A DNA stretch of 64,000 nt from Plectosphaerella cucumerina (taxonomy: Eukaryota; Ascomycota; Sordariomycetes; Glomerellales; Plectosphaerellaceae): positions 6,386,001-6,450,000 of the forward strand of contig JAGPXD010000003.1 in the NCBI GenBank assembly GCA_020746995.1, given 5' to 3'. The position numbers and the translations under genes were made by a program. The notes beneath the pieces are model-generated. The model made no database searches. It had not been told where the DNA came from and saw only the letters and a program-made list of their open reading frames with translations. Below, piece after piece: positions 23,545-34,445 of the stretch (the first letter of the stretch is position 1; each line of letters starts with the position of its first letter).

Positions 23545-24190
23545 CTACGTGGCAGGGCTATGAGGGCTAAGTCCGATGTGGAACCAGCGCTTGAGTGGCC
23601 CGATCATGCCGTGCTCAACGTCCCGTATTTCGTCCTTGGAAGCTCCCGCCAGAAACATGGACTCCGGCGATACTGACTCCAAGAAGGCTACCATTGTTTC
23701 GTCCGGGCTGCTTTCTTTCGCACAATGCTTGTACAGAATACGAAGGGCCTTTATGGCGGCCCCCTTTCGCAGCAGGAGCCACTCCAGTTCGTTAAGTGTC
23801 GAGAATCTCAGCGTACTGGTGATCCAGGCAAAGGAGTTCGGCTGTAGCTTTGCTCCATGCTTAAGCAGCAAGTCGGCTGCCAGAGGATGAGCTCTTTGAT
23901 CAACAACTGTTTGTACGCCTTTGTCCCACCACGAACTGCCTTCGCTTTCGTTTTGAGGGCGTATAGTAGTATGCTCTGCACGTCGTCTCTTACGCCGCAC
24001 TCTAGGAGACGCCGAGTAAGGTGGAAAAGGCCACTAAGACATGCGTATGTCATGGAGCAGGACATGCCGTGCCAATCGAACCGTACGTGCACATCTGCTT
24101 TCCTGCGTAGGAGCTCTTCGACAGTCGCCACCGTCCTCAATGGAGAAGCCACGGCATAGTAAAGTGGTGGACGGCGGTGCTCCGGTACAG
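23545..24190 (-). pseudogene. Truncated third copy of the F-box/ankyrin gene
   Basis: Minus-strand frames match the 498-aa F-box/ankyrin proteins at 29200-30696 and 52159-53655. YAVASPLRTVATVEELLRR and LFHLTRRLLECGV lie near 24150-23990. After KAKAVRGGTKAYKQLL, about 85 codons found in the intact copies are deleted, and HPLAADLLLKHGAKLQP and SPESMFLAGASKDEIRDVEH follow in another frame. The N-terminal half including the F-box is absent. The sequence upstream of 24165 is unrelated to the intact genes, so the copy was cut there. Confidence 0.85.
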
Positions 24191-24780
24191 GTCGGCTTTG
24201 CTCTGCGTGTAGTCGAACGCGAACCCCGTGGAAGGGCCGACGTCGGTGGCCAGGCCGAGGACGGAGCTAGTAGATGACTTGCTCCCTCTTTCACCATTGA
24301 GTTCTGCTTCTCATGCTACTTCTTAGGTCCGTGAAGCTTTCACTAGGAGAACCGTTAGGAATATGTGGGAGAGAAACCCCGATCCTAGCCGCTTTGCAGC
24401 CGCTATCTGCTACAACCAAGGTTTTGGCCTTCAACTTGAGAACGGAATCGATGGAAGGATTAGCGCCAGGCTCCGTCTCGCCGCACTCAGCACTGAGTAG
24501 GAAAATCCTGACGTCCGGATACGTTCAGTCAGTTAACGGTCCACTTCTAGCTATGATTGTATGTACATGGAGGTTAACAACCAGTTCTATACCCGGGGGA
24601 CGGAGGTTACATCAATGCAAGTCACTCTCCTCCAGATTCTCGACATGTTGGCAGTTTCTAACAGCACACCCACAGCTTGCATGTCACTACGACACCAATC
24701 GCTGTACTTTCATTTAGGACAACGGTGATCTCCACTGAATTGCTGGCGGCAGCGTCACGGTAGGCAGAGCCTGTGTGATT
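24191..24780. other. No supported gene
   Basis: A minus-strand stretch next to the truncated F-box copy reads SSVLGLATDVGPSTGFAF in one frame and looks coding-like, but has no start, partner or motif. A plus-strand frame (24313-24717) has no features. Confidence 0.35.
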
Positions 24781-25011
24781 CTAGACAAGATGGGGTCTAT
24801 CAACGACGGTTCCCGCGCCGCCAATGACTTTGCCTGTCTTGAACGTCAGCGTCGTGACCAGAACGGAGCGACCAGCAGCGCATAGGGTGATGCGGACAAC
24901 GCCGGCCGCCTGATTCTCGCCATTGAAGGCCAAGGAGCATGCCAGACCAAGGGCCACGGCGCTCACCACAAGGTGAGAGATGTGGAAGGGAGTAGGACTG
25001 TCGATTTTCAT
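24781..25011 (-). CDS. Small hydrophobic orphan protein
   Basis: An ATG-started frame of 76 aa with a membrane- or signal-like stretch (HLVVSAVALGLACSLAF) near residues 12-30 and alternating hydrophobic residues after it (VVRITLCAAG, VLVTTLTFKTGKVI). No family is recognised. It could be a short secreted or membrane-bound protein, part of a larger split gene, or a relic. Confidence 0.35.
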   Translation of the reverse strand: MKIDSPTPFHISHLVVSAVALGLACSLAFNGENQAAGVVRITLCAAGRSVLVTTLTFKTGKVIGGAGTVVDRPHLV

Positions 25012-25391
25012 TTCGAAAGGCAGTTATCAGAGTCGTGTGCTGCTAGCATGGGCAGCAAGGAATGCGGCACTCGTCCCAGCCGGTACATGTATCCAAGGAG
25101 CACGGTGCTGTGAGCTCCACCGTCATTATCGATCTCTCTGGGGAACCACACGGTCTGTTGCAGTCTGTGTCGACAGGGAAAGATACCTGATCATCCCTTT
25201 AGATGATACTCTCCCGCCTCCAACTCAGCAGGAGGGGGCAATCCCTGAATACCTCTTCACTCTGCTGGAATTACACATCCTGACAAAGTGATCAATGGGT
25301 AAGCGGGGATGCAGTACAAAAGGAGGGCCTGTTTTGGCTGGAATCTGTTCAAGTTTGCTTTTTGACGTGGAATTCTCTTGGATATTTTCTG

Positions 25392-25703
25392 TCATGTGTA
25401 AAACTTAATCTCGATGTTGACCTCGCTGTCATTCTCCCTAACTACTTCTGGTGCTGCTGTTGCAACTCCAGGCGCGTAATCATAAACCATCCCCATCCGA
25501 GCCTCGGCACTGGCCTTGGCTCCCCCGGAGAGCATCACGTGTGCACCAAACGGGATGGATGTCAGGGGAAACTGTAACGTGAAAGCCAGCCGAGACTTGA
25601 TGGTGGCGCCTTTGAAAAGGGGCAGCAGAACCACATCCATGAGCAGGCCGCAGTGGAGAGGGAACACGAGCATCTCGCTGCTGATGGTAAGAATGACCTT
25701 CAT
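25392..25703 (-). CDS. Small orphan protein, probably beta-rich
   Basis: From the ATG at 25703 the frame gives 103 aa with alternating hydrophobic residues (KVILTISSEMLVFPL, LAFTLQFPLTSIPFGAHV) suggesting a beta sandwich, then an acidic end (VRENDSEVNIEIKF). The frame is open a little upstream but without another ATG. No motif or paralogue is recognised in the window. It faces the same way as the small orphan at 24781-25011. Confidence 0.4.
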   Translation of the reverse strand: MKVILTISSEMLVFPLHCGLLMDVVLLPLFKGATIKSRLAFTLQFPLTSIPFGAHVMLSGGAKASAEARMGMVYDYAPGVATAAPEVVRENDSEVNIEIKFYT

Positions 25704-26149
25704 GACGCCGCTGGCTTGGAACAGCACTCATAAAAGCGAAAGGCTCTCAATCTTGCGCTGCTCATGTGTCCTCTGTTGCGGGCAAACGGAGGTGGAAGAA
25801 GGGAAGGTGATTGGCCTAACAACGGACGTGGTGGCCTAAGCCCGCGGCGACCTCACTAACTTCTGTGCAAATGACGACAACCTCTTGGCTTACGGAGCTT
25901 CCTGTATGGCCAGCTCGGCCAACGGACCCAGCCACGACACCAAGCAACTCGACTCGTCTGGGGTCAGCGTCCGAAATCTATTGTCGAGTCTTCCGCTAAT
26001 ATCAAGCAGCCAGCAGCCCCCGGAGTCGCCGATGCCATCTCCGATATCCCGCACCGACTAGGTATTGTCTCTTCTTCCTTCCAACATAACGCGCCGCCGA
26101 GCCAACCGAACGAGAACCAGACGAGAGAGGTGTACTACCCGCGCGAAGG

Positions 26150-26812
26150 CAAATCGTTTGGTGTGGCAGCAATGTCATTGTAGAACAACTGGACTCCGGG
26201 CACATCATCAAGTCGCCGCTTCCAAACCCCTTCAGCCCCGACCAAGAGGAGCAAAACCGTCGAAAGATGGAGCGTGAGGCAGCCATCTACGAACACCTTG
26301 GTTCTTGCGCTACCATCCCACGGCTTATCAGTTGGGACCCTAACCTTGCAACGCTGACCTTGGAGAATTTGGCCAAGCAAGATCTGCATCAATATATACA
26401 GGAAAGAAGCGCAGGTTTCCATCTCAATTCGCACAAGATGGGCGCGACAGGCGGCGACGGCCTTGGCTGCCCTGCATTCCGCCGGAGTGACGCATAACGA
26501 TGTAGCGCTACGGAACTTTCTACTCGACGACCTCTTGAACTTACGAATCTGCGACTTCGCTTCAAGCTCACATGCCAATGGTCCGCCCCCCGAAGACTCT
26601 CCTGGGCCAAGGTATCAGTCTCGAAGATGGCCCCCAGGATATATCCCGACCCCAGCAGACGATGTCTTCGCCTTGGGCTCGGTGATTTACTTCATCATCA
26701 CTGAGCTGGAACCTTTGAGCGAAGTAGAGGATGAAGAAGTTCAGCGTCAATTCGCTGAAGGACATTTCCCTGATACTCAGATTATACACGAAAAGATGAA
26801 GAACATGCGAAA
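26150..26812 (+). pseudogene. Protein-kinase-like gene with a one-base frameshift
   Basis: The first frame runs from about 26150 through VIVEQLDSGHIIKSP, REAAIYEHLG, TIPRLISWDP and LHQYIQ. Near 26400 the kinase reading shifts by one base, and the second frame continues ISIRTRWARQAATALAALHS, GVTHNDVALRNFLLDD and LRICDFASS, then PADDVFALGSVIYFI. HND replaces HRD and DFA replaces DFG, as in the small atypical fungal kinase-like proteins; the catalytic Asp and metal-binding Asn are present. A single extra G in the CAGGAAAG context explains the shift; it could be a real mutation or a sequencing error. The 3' end runs into the shared tail repeat. Confidence 0.72.
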
Positions 26813-27010
26813 GAAAGCCCCTTATATCGCTTGTGGACTGATCAACTCTTTGTCTTTCTCTTTTTGAATGGGGCGGAATGACTTCGTCGACGCTTTCTCC
26901 GTGGCTGTGTAGGTTTGGCATCGTCTAGGGTGGCCAATTCTCCAGCTGGGGTAGCTAGAATATCATCAGGCAGGGGTGACAGCGGGCTAGAGGCGGCCGA
27001 GGCGACTGTG
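26810..27010 (-). repeat. Shared basic-tail coding repeat, copy 1
   Basis: The minus strand encodes ASSPLSPLPDDILATPAGE..., then PRRKRRR and FKKRKTKS. It parallels the tail at 54250-54480 (ASSPLSLVPYDTLAITPAGE..., PKGKEKDEG) and the short piece at 28440-28530 (PKRKEKDEG). It overlaps the 3' end of the kinase relic on the other strand. Confidence 0.7.
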
Positions 27011-27709
27011 TGGCGAATTCCTCAAACTCCGAAGAGGCCCTTTCGGCCGACATGGTATCCTCCTCGCAAGGCTCCATCGAGATGTCGACCTTGGCCGAAG
27101 AGGTCCTCCCATGGAGCCGGCCGTCGTTGAGTTGGCGAAGATTTTTCATAACCTTCTCACTGAGCCACGGTTTCGGGAGGACTGTAAGGCTCTCTGTCGT
27201 GTCCGCTACCTTCGCAGTGGCTTCGATTTGGCCTAATTTGCGAACTTCGATCGTCACGACGATGACCTGTCCCTTCTCTCCTGCTCCCCACGTCCTCATT
27301 ATCGCCTTCAAAGAGTCCGACTGGACATTACGTGATCCCAGCACAGGGCCCATCACGGTAGCCGCCTACTCACCATACCCTCGTGCCAAAAGCAGCAAGC
27401 TCCCAGCGGGAAGGACAAAGTTTTGAACCTTGGGTGTAACGAAATCGACCAGCATTTCGATGCCGAGGTTTTGCGTTTTGCCGCGAAAGCTCGCGACAAG
27501 GAGAGGACAATGGCAAGTCACCTCTTCTTGCGCCACTTCCATAAGGTTGAAACTTAGATTCTCTTGTCGGTGGCCATTGAAAATCCCGTCAATTCCACAT
27601 TGGTATCTTGGCGAAGCGGTTGGAGAGCTACTAAATATTGCAGCATATTGATCATTGAGACTGACGTTTTCATGTTCGGCGTAAAGATAGTTGGCTGCAT
27701 CTTCATTTG
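26955..27709 (-). pseudogene. Orphan gene relic joined to the shared tail
   Basis: The minus strand from 27709 encodes YLYAEHENVSLNDQYAAIF, CGIDGIFNGHRQENLSFNLM and LVDFVTPKVQNFVLPAGSLL, ending at TAG near 27375. A GTGAGT and a CAG suggest an intron here, but the phases do not join. The next coding-like part, about 27335-26955, reads AIMRTWGAGEKGQVIVVTIE and PKPWLSEKVMKNLRQL, then shifts frame into the shared tail. I do not recognise the family. The 5' end abuts the DUF3723 fragment at about 27710, so the gene was probably cut by recombination. A mis-modelled intact gene is possible but less likely. Confidence 0.5.
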
Positions 27710-27714
27710 CTAAC

Positions 27715-27850
27715 GGCAGCTCTGTTTCTCTGAAATGGAGGTTGTGCTTCGAGGGTCTAATTCGAAATAAAGGTGTTCAAATTTAATAAGCACTGTCCCT
27801 CTGAAAACAACCTTGTTTGCATCAGCGTGCCGGGCGTCGAGGTGGAATAG
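27715..27850 (-). pseudogene. N-terminal fragment of a second DUF3723 gene
   Basis: The minus strand reads VVFRGTVLIKFEHLYFELDP and SISEKQSCR, closely matching YFRGTVRIKFEHLRFDLDP and SERHSCR of the intact gene at 18952-21468. The next codon, CAG in the intact gene, is TAG here (a CpA-to-TpA change); one base is then missing, and after about ten more bases the match ends abruptly. Only about 40 codons survive. Confidence 0.88.
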
Positions 27851-27889
27851 AATATATTCAAGGGGGTAGGGGGGAGTGGGAGCAGTGAT

Positions 27890-28300
27890 CCTGTTGTGCA
27901 ATGGTACATTACAGGGCTTGATGCACGAGGCCTTTGCATCGTCGCGACAAAGTGCAAGTGCTCTTGCCGATGGCGACCCAACGTCACAACCTGTCGTCCC
28001 TTGAGCTGGCTCCTAACGCTGTATCGACGTTATCGCAGACTGCATTTATCTCCGGCGGGATCGTAAAGCATGGCGACAAGTGAAGAGCTAGATGGCGTTG
28101 TCGGCATGCTGCCGAACACATATGCGAGATGCGATCGTTTGCCTCGAATACAAAGGTCCCCGGGCTATCAGGACCCAAGTCGCACATTATCTCCGAGGGC
28201 CAGAGTTTCATTGCCGCTGGTATATCTCAGCCCAACACGAAGCAAGGCCAATCAGCGCGCCAGTGCCACTGGCGGATAAAATTGACCGAGAATATTGACT
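27890..28300 (+). repeat. Dispersed repeat, left copy
   Basis: The plus strand contains CAGGGCTTGATGCACGAGGC, then after a ~200-nt insertion-like stretch, CCCCGGGCTATC, TTCATTGCCGCTGGT and AAGCAAGGCCAA. The minus strand of 46690-46975 carries the same blocks contiguously. No protein motif was found. It may be a non-autonomous mobile element or a relic of the boundary of an older insertion. Confidence 0.75.
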
Positions 28301-28572
28301 GTTGGGAGGCAAGGCTGGTCTTTCCTGCGGTTTCGACGACAAACAGATCGGCATTGTCCAGTCGCATCACAATGTTTCCTGCTGGAACGGCTGGGAGAGG
28401 GCTCTAGTCAACTGGGAACCTTGGGGGGACCGAAGGATTACAGCCACCCCAAAAAGGAAAGAAAAGGACGAAGGTTTGATTAGTCCAGGAGCCATACGAG
28501 GAGATTCCTTTCTTGACTTCCTTATCGTTCTATGTTCCGTTTCATGTTCCGTAGTTTGGTTTAGCTTTTAGG

Positions 28573-28709
28573 TGTGAGAAGTGTGAGAAGTGTGAGGAGT
28601 GTGAGAAGTGTGAGAAGTGTGAGAAGTGTGAGAAGTGTGAGAAGTGTGAGAAGTGTGAGAAGTGTGAGAAGTGTGAGAAGTGTGAGAAGTGTGAGAAGTG
28701 TGAGAAGTG
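28573..28709 (+). repeat. 9-bp minisatellite (TGTGAGAAG)n, about 15 copies
   Basis: About 15 near-perfect TGTGAGAAG units with one GAG variant. Read in one frame they give Cys-Glu-Lys repeats followed by TAA. The matching place in the other arm (54144-54199) has only about six units, so copy number is unstable. Confidence 0.95.
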
Positions 28710-29101
28710 TTAAACTTCAGGACAGCAACGTATACAGGACATAGATAATAGCCAAAGAGGATCCGCCTAGCTAGAGGAAAGACAAGCTTTTTACTCTCAA
28801 ATTAAAGATAGGACGTCTCCGATGGGCTTGATGTCCCCACATGTGCCATGATGATACCTCCGGCGCTTCATTATTCGCAAACTGGCGATTCTGTAAATAT
28901 GCCGAAAGCGCCTTCATTTCTGCGGCTGACGACAGGACTGAGGCATTGCGGAGGTAGAACTTACCTCAGGGCCGTCATAAGCATCAAGTAGCAAGACCAC
29001 CCCCTTCGCAGGCATCGTCCAAGATGTGAATGCTTCGGTCTGGAGACGCCCCATAGCTGGGACATGGGGGTCTAGTGACCGAGTAGCCTGAGCGACTCCG
29101 G

Positions 29102-29108
29102 TATAAAT
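29102..29108 (+). promoter_or_regulatory. TATA box of the F-box/ankyrin gene
   Basis: TATAAAT lies 98 nt upstream of the ATG. The same element with identical flanks (GGTATAAATACCG) precedes the paralogue in the right arm, so the core promoter was copied intact. Confidence 0.6.
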
Positions 29109-29199
29109 ACCGTACGTACCTCGACAGGCCGTCAGCTCAACTTCACTCCATATTCCTGACTCTATCCTGTTCTATTCTCCCCAGATCTATCCTCAAATC

Positions 29200-30696
29200 A
29201 TGTCCCAAATCTTTCTGGAACGCTTCCCAGCCGAAATCATCCACATGATCCTTCACCATTGTGGCAGCAAGCCCTTCGTTTGGCTTTCATCCCTCAATAG
29301 GGCACTCCATGAAAGATTTCGGCCCTTCGTCTATCAGCACAATGTTCGATTTGAGCATTCCTCCGCTGCATTGTGGGCAGTTCTGCGATGCCGCAGCCAC
29401 GACATCTCCTGCAAGATTATTAAAGCATCAGCACTCGCCGGCATGGACGTCCTGAAGACACTGCACCATGTGAGGGTCAACGATCTAGTCCATGGGAGCA
29501 TCGCTTCAACTCTCACTGCTCGGCTACGGCTTTCCTATGCTACACTCTCTCTCTTTTCCATAGCCGTCATCAGAGGAAGAGACAGACTCGTCTTGTCGTT
29601 CGTCACCCAACCAGCCGATGAATCCCCCAGAAGCCTTTCGATTGGCCTCCCTATCGACTCTTTGGTATCTCCGGAGATCACCAGGAACTTGGGTAGCTTG
29701 CTTGCGAACAAAGTACACTGGAACAATGAACCCAACCCCTTGATTGTTGCCGCAGCCTCGGGCCTTTCGAGCGTCGTCAAGCACATACTGGACAGCAAAA
29801 GAATTGCTGTAAACTCTCTGGACGCGACCGGACGCACACCACTTTACTATGCTGTTGCTTCTCCATTGCGGACTGTGGCGACTGTCGAAGAGCTCCTACG
29901 CAGGGGAGCAGATCCGCACACATGGCTCGACTGGCATGGCACGCCCTGCTCCCTATTGACATTTGCTTGTCACAATGGCCTTTTCCATCTGACTCGGCGT
30001 CTCCTAGAGTGCGGCGCAAAAGGCGATCTGCAAAGCTTACTCCTGACAGCGCTCAAAACCAAAGCGAAGGCGGTTCGTGGTAGGACAAAGTCGCACAAGC
30101 GGCTGCTGGTCCATGAGGTTATCCGCAGAGGCGCCAAGCCGAACGGGTTGATCACATTCATGGGCGCCGAGGAAGGGAGCATGCCTCTGATCGTCTACTT
30201 GTCCCTCACATCCAGACTGGGTTTGGAGAGTTTTCTCGGAATCGAAGGGGTCGATGTCAACGTCCGGGATCCATTGGGGCACACTGCTCTTAGCTGGGTG
30301 CTTTCCGAGGAACATTGCGATCCTCTGGCAGCCGACTTACTGCTTAAACACGGAGCAAAGCTGCAACCGGGTTCGTTTTCCTGGATCACCAGGACCCTAC
30401 GATTCTCAACATTCGACCAACTGGAGTGGCTCCTGCGAAGGGAGAGGGCTGCTGTACAGGCGTTTTGTATCCTGCACAAGCATTGTGCGACACGAAGCAG
30501 CCTGGACGGAACAACGGTAGCCTTCTTGGATTCAGTGTCGCCGGAGTCTCAGTTTCTGTTGGGCCTTTCCAAGAGCGAGATACGGGATATTGAGCACGGC
30601 AACATCGGACCGCTCAGGGGTTGGTTCCGCATCGGACTCAGCTCTATGTACGCAAAGGTGATTCCAAGGCCAGCGCAAGTGGGTGCTCTGCCGTGA
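29200..30696 (+). CDS. F-box-like/ankyrin protein (left-arm copy)
   Basis: A single-exon protein of 498 aa. Residues about 5-45 (FPAEIIHMILHHCGSKPFVW...) fit an F-box-like helix bundle, which would bind Skp1 in an SCF ubiquitin ligase. Ankyrin-type units follow: NPLIVAAASGLSSVVKHIL, GRTPLYYAVASPLRTVATV, LLTFACHNGLFHLTRRLLE and LGHTALSWVLSEEHCDPLA. The protein ends with a non-repetitive region. F-box plus ankyrin suggests recruitment of a substrate for ubiquitination, but the target is unknown. The paralogue at 52159-53655 has the same length, is collinear and open throughout, and a truncated third copy lies at 23.5-24.2 kb. Two intact copies hint at retained function. Confidence 0.82.
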   Translation: MSQIFLERFPAEIIHMILHHCGSKPFVWLSSLNRALHERFRPFVYQHNVRFEHSSAALWAVLRCRSHDISCKIIKASALAGMDVLKTLHHVRVNDLVHGSIASTLTARLRLSYATLSLFSIAVIRGRDRLVLSFVTQPADESPRSLSIGLPIDSLVSPEITRNLGSLLANKVHWNNEPNPLIVAAASGLSSVVKHILDSKRIAVNSLDATGRTPLYYAVASPLRTVATVEELLRRGADPHTWLDWHGTPCSLLTFACHNGLFHLTRRLLECGAKGDLQSLLLTALKTKAKAVRGRTKSHKRLLVHEVIRRGAKPNGLITFMGAEEGSMPLIVYLSLTSRLGLESFLGIEGVDVNVRDPLGHTALSWVLSEEHCDPLAADLLLKHGAKLQPGSFSWITRTLRFSTFDQLEWLLRRERAAVQAFCILHKHCATRSSLDGTTVAFLDSVSPESQFLLGLSKSEIRDIEHGNIGPLRGWFRIGLSSMYAKVIPRPAQVGALP

Positions 30697-31241
30697 GTCA
30701 GGATGGATCTGAATTCGATGGCACTGAGTTTTCAACCCTTGGAGGTTTTGCATCTCATTTTTATTCCCTGTGACTACACGAGTCGTTTAGCAGAAACTGC
30801 CTCGAACGGTGGACTAGTCGTGCCTGGCTCTTCGGAAAGTCTCTTTAAAACCCTAAAGAGCGGTAGGAGCCCCGTGCTCACGATGCCTGACTGAAGCTAG
30901 ACGCAAGGACAAGTCGAGGGTGTGATGGAGATAAAAAGAGGGGTGAAATAGACTTTCCTCCTAGCTTCAAGCAAAAACATGGACAGTTCATGTTCATTGA
31001 TCTGGGACCAGCCCGGTACGTGGAGAAATTCACATGTGCTCGCGACATTAGCCAGATAGTAGTTCCGCCTTCCGAACCTGCCAGGCGGACACCATATCAG
31101 CCCGCCGCAGTGCTTCCAGTTCCTCGAAACTCCTTCCGTGAATCTCTCCGTAGCTGATCTTGAATTCTGTCAAAGCTTGACTTAGGTCGGCAACGGCATC
31201 ATTGGACTGGAACCTGACCGCACGACCACTCGGAGCAGCAT

Positions 31242-32418
31242 TTACCGACTGGGCGCGGAAATCCTCGTTGCGGGACGTGTTCCTGTCGTTGCCTCAATGT
31301 AGCGGTCCTCTGCTTCACATGCCGCTGCGTAAATCGCTGCATCTGCACCCTTCTTCGTCCATCGGTTCCTCAGAGTCGTCCTCGTCTCCCACGCCTTCTT
31401 CTGCTCGCCATCAATGTCCCACATGACCAAGACAAACGTGGCAGGCCATCGGCCGGTACCTACGTCGGGGTTGATGAGATCCAGATCATGAGCGCAGCCA
31501 TCGGGGCACTCCCAGGCCACCCCCCAAACGCCGATGATGTGGCGCTTGGTATACTTCCAGTGGCCAAGGTCTCTTCTCCATAGCGGTTGTTCGGGTTGCT
31601 CACTTTGTGGGGGTCTTCGTCGTTCTTTGTCCGTTCCTCATACTTCGCGGTTTCCGCAAGCGTCTCCATACGGTATTTGGGCGCACCTTTCTTGCCGTGG
31701 CGATGATGAAAAATATCCCTCGTCTTGCTTTACCCCAGCCGACTGTCTCGACAAGACCGTTGGGTTTCGGGGTGTGCCTGACGTAAAGGGGCCTCTCGTC
31801 TTCGTCAAAATCGGCATTGCCATCGGGTTCGGCAACGAAAAGCGATTCTTCCGGGTCCTCTTTCTTGATAATTTGGACATCTGCTATATCACCTCGGCCA
31901 TCTGTCTCCTTCCCGATTTTTTCTGGGTTGTCCACATCCATATGGGTGGTCGGCGAGCCTGGAGCTGCAGCTCCCGCAGTTACTGGGCCTGCAGCTACCC
32001 CAGTTCCAGGGTCACCGACTTTGGGACTTCCAGGGTCGCCGACGTTGGCATTTCCGGGCTCGCCGACTTTGGGACTTCCAGGCGGGTTGTTGATATGCTG
32101 TTCCATTTTTTCCGCCCCCTTTTGTTGATTGGAGCCCACGAAAAGCGATTGCTTATGAGTGGCTTTCTGGCCTTCCTTCGCTTCTTCGGCCCTGCTGACA
32201 GTCCCGTCTCCTCCGGTGTCGGTGACCTGATATTTTCCCAGTTTAACAGGACGTCTGGTTGTTGGGAAAACTGCTGTTAAAGTGAGTTCCACACCAAGTT
32301 GGGTGGGAAGGCCCCCCCCCCTTTCCCCACGGACAACCACCGACGTTGAACGGCACTTCACCCTAAAAAGCCACTTAAATCGCAGTTTCCTCAGCTTCCA
32401 GGAGGGCTGAAGGGACAT
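31242..32418 (-). pseudogene. Decayed copy of the acidic/Trp-rich protein gene
   Basis: Minus-strand frames match the intact 436-aa protein at 50354-51664: TDTGGDGTVSRAEEAKEGQK vs TGTGGDGTVSKAGEVKESQK, TVGWGKARRGIFF vs TIGWCGGRSRLFI, NPNNRYGEE vs NSHNRYGDQ, RHIIGVWGVAW vs RHILGLFGVAW, and ETRTTLRNRW vs ETRSCLRNRW. Two frameshifts break it, one after FFIIATAR (near 31690) and one before KYTKRHI (near 31555). The N-terminal part differs, and a 24-bp tandem run encoding GDPGSPKV-type units (about 31990-32090) is absent from the intact copy. The conserved C-terminal core suggests it was once functional. Confidence 0.8.
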
Positions 32419-32835
32419 GGTCTAAATGCATATATAGCTCTAGATCAGGGCTATCTTTTATTCTCTTTAGACTTTTAATAGCTATCCTGTAGAGCTGTAA
32501 AAGTGGTTAAGAACGCGCGGGATAGCCATTTTCCCGCAAAATAAGGGGGGAACTAAATGGCACTGACACCGATTTATAGCCCAACTACGAGGCACGAGTA
32601 GGGTGGAACCGGCTACTGGCAAGCCATCTCAGTCGACAGCGCATTCCGATGCTTCTGCCTGCGTGGATGAAGAGATGAAAGACGCGCCAGCATTTTCGAG
32701 ACTAAGACAGCGGAAACGTCGACGCAAAGACACCAAGAAAAAGGACAACAGAGGGAGCGACAGCAAGACGTACAGATACGCCAACAGCCAGCACCCGAGG
32801 CTGCTCTCTCGGATCGACGGGACACAGCTCTCACC

Positions 32836-33150
32836 ATGTCCATTCCCAATCCCCCGACGCTGCGGTCTGAGCAGCCAGATGGGCGTAACCAGGTCTCACA
32901 ACCGGACAACCGAGAGGTGACGATTCTTATTCGCGATGAAAGTGGTAGCTGGGCTGATGAGAACCGATGCCGCCGTCGGTCTATCATCGAGGGAATTGAC
33001 GAAGTACGCCGGGCAAATCCCGGACAAGATCTGTCATTGTATGACAAGGATGGCCTTGGTCTGGAGGTGGCCGACTGTCCGACCCATGAAAATGACTTCG
33101 TTTGCTTGACCAACAACAGAGCCGGCTTCCCAGCAGATGAGATTCTTTAG
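32836..33150 (+). CDS. Orphan small protein
   Basis: An ATG-started frame of 104 aa with a strand-like VTILIRDESGSW, a charged helix (NRCRRRSIIEGIDEVRR) and an acidic C-terminus. No family or paralogue is recognised, and no neighbouring exon joins in phase. It could be a real small gene, an exon, or a chance frame; composition slightly favours coding. Confidence 0.35.
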   Translation: MSIPNPPTLRSEQPDGRNQVSQPDNREVTILIRDESGSWADENRCRRRSIIEGIDEVRRANPGQDLSLYDKDGLGLEVADCPTHENDFVCLTNNRAGFPADEIL

Positions 33151-34445
33151 ATAATGCAGGAATCTCTGTTAAAGAAAGATGGCCTCAGTGACAAGCTGAT
33201 TAATCGTGAAGACCGGCTGACGGCAGCTATCCGGCGCAGCTACGCTTGGTACTCCATGGCGAGGCTCGTAGGATCGATCTTCCCACTAGCTGTTGGGTCA
33301 TTCTCTAGGCCCACCACGTCCTCGCTGACGGCCGAGACATCCTCACTAATGGTCGTCAATCAAGTAAAGCCCGATCACGATCGCCCTCGGCGTCGGCGAC
33401 CTCAGGGTCGGCCTCACGGTTCGAGGCGCCGCGCGGGTTCACCCCTTCGCGCATGGAATCGACCCTGTGGCGGAGCCATGCCTATTCTGCTTTCACAGCC
33501 AATCATAAACTTATTCCAGTTAAAGAGCCCCTTGTCTGCGGCTGCCGCTGATCCACATCGCCGAGTTGCCCGCTAGCTTGCATTCGGATCTACGGCTCGA
33601 CAAGACCGGACTCGTGATACAAACCCACCTCACCTACTTGTGCGATCCGCGCGTGTATGCTCGAAGGCTTGTGCGACGAGACATGCACGGAAGCTGTGGT
33701 GTAAGGATGCAGTAAACCGAGCGTGGAAGGAAGTGAAGGGACGTGGCGGTGCCACTGGTCTTCAGGCAAGGTCACACCTACCTTATTCGTCCGTACCTGC
33801 CAGAGGTGTCACACAAATGGGCAGTTGAGACGAACCACACAATGGGAGCTCATGCCAGTGGCTCAGACTATCCCAGTCAGCTTCCTGACGTGGTCTCAAC
33901 CCCGGGGATGGGCGGCGCACAGGCCACAAGGCTCACGCTGAACCTTGTGGCCCGTGCGTGGCCCCACCTGCAACCGTGGAGACCACCTTTACGCCCCTGC
34001 GTGAAACAGCGGCGCCGACCCTTCCTTCCACCACGGCAGGCCGGCTCGCTCAATTGAATCCACCACTTCCGACAGATCCGTGAGAAAGTCCTCGCATGGC
34101 ACGGCGAGAAGCGCCCTGATCGGGCCTCTACTACGCCCGAGACACGAGCCATTCGCGCCTCGACCCTCCCGTCTCGCCCGGCCCCCGGCGCGCCAGCACC
34201 AGCCCCGCCGTTAACGGCCAAGCCCGCCTTCGCCCTGGCCCCGGAGGAGATGGGAGAAGGCATCATCCACAACCTGGCCCGCTTCACCGCCGACGCGCGC
34301 TTCGGCAGCACGATCGACGTGCAACTCCTCAAGCCCGACCTGCCGGCGCTCCTGGAGCACTTCCCGTACTCGGACCCAAAGCACGACCTTGGTTCGTCGA
34401 ATGGAGCCAAGACAAGGATGACCGTAAAAACGGGGTCTCCCGCCT
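33151..34445. other. No confidently supported gene
   Basis: One plus-strand frame around 34070-34420 has some coding character (IREKVLAWHGEKRPDR, a Pro/Ala-rich linker, then LLKPDLPALLEHFPYSD), loosely like a retrotransposon gag, but no nucleocapsid, protease or reverse-transcriptase motif follows. Everything else is short overlapping frames. Confidence 0.35.

Larger units (their letters stand above)
28430..32420 (+). repeat. Inverted segmental duplication (~4 kb), left arm
   Basis: The plus strand of 28430-30830 matches the minus strand of 52060-54330 continuously: tail repeat, minisatellite, promoter with TATA box, the 498-codon F-box/ankyrin gene and 3' flank (AGTCGTTTAGCAGA). About 400 nt further on in each arm lies a copy of the acidic/Trp-rich gene: decayed at 31242-32418 here, intact at 50354-51664 in the right arm. 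Gene order is mirrored, so one block was duplicated in inverse orientation. Confidence 0.88.
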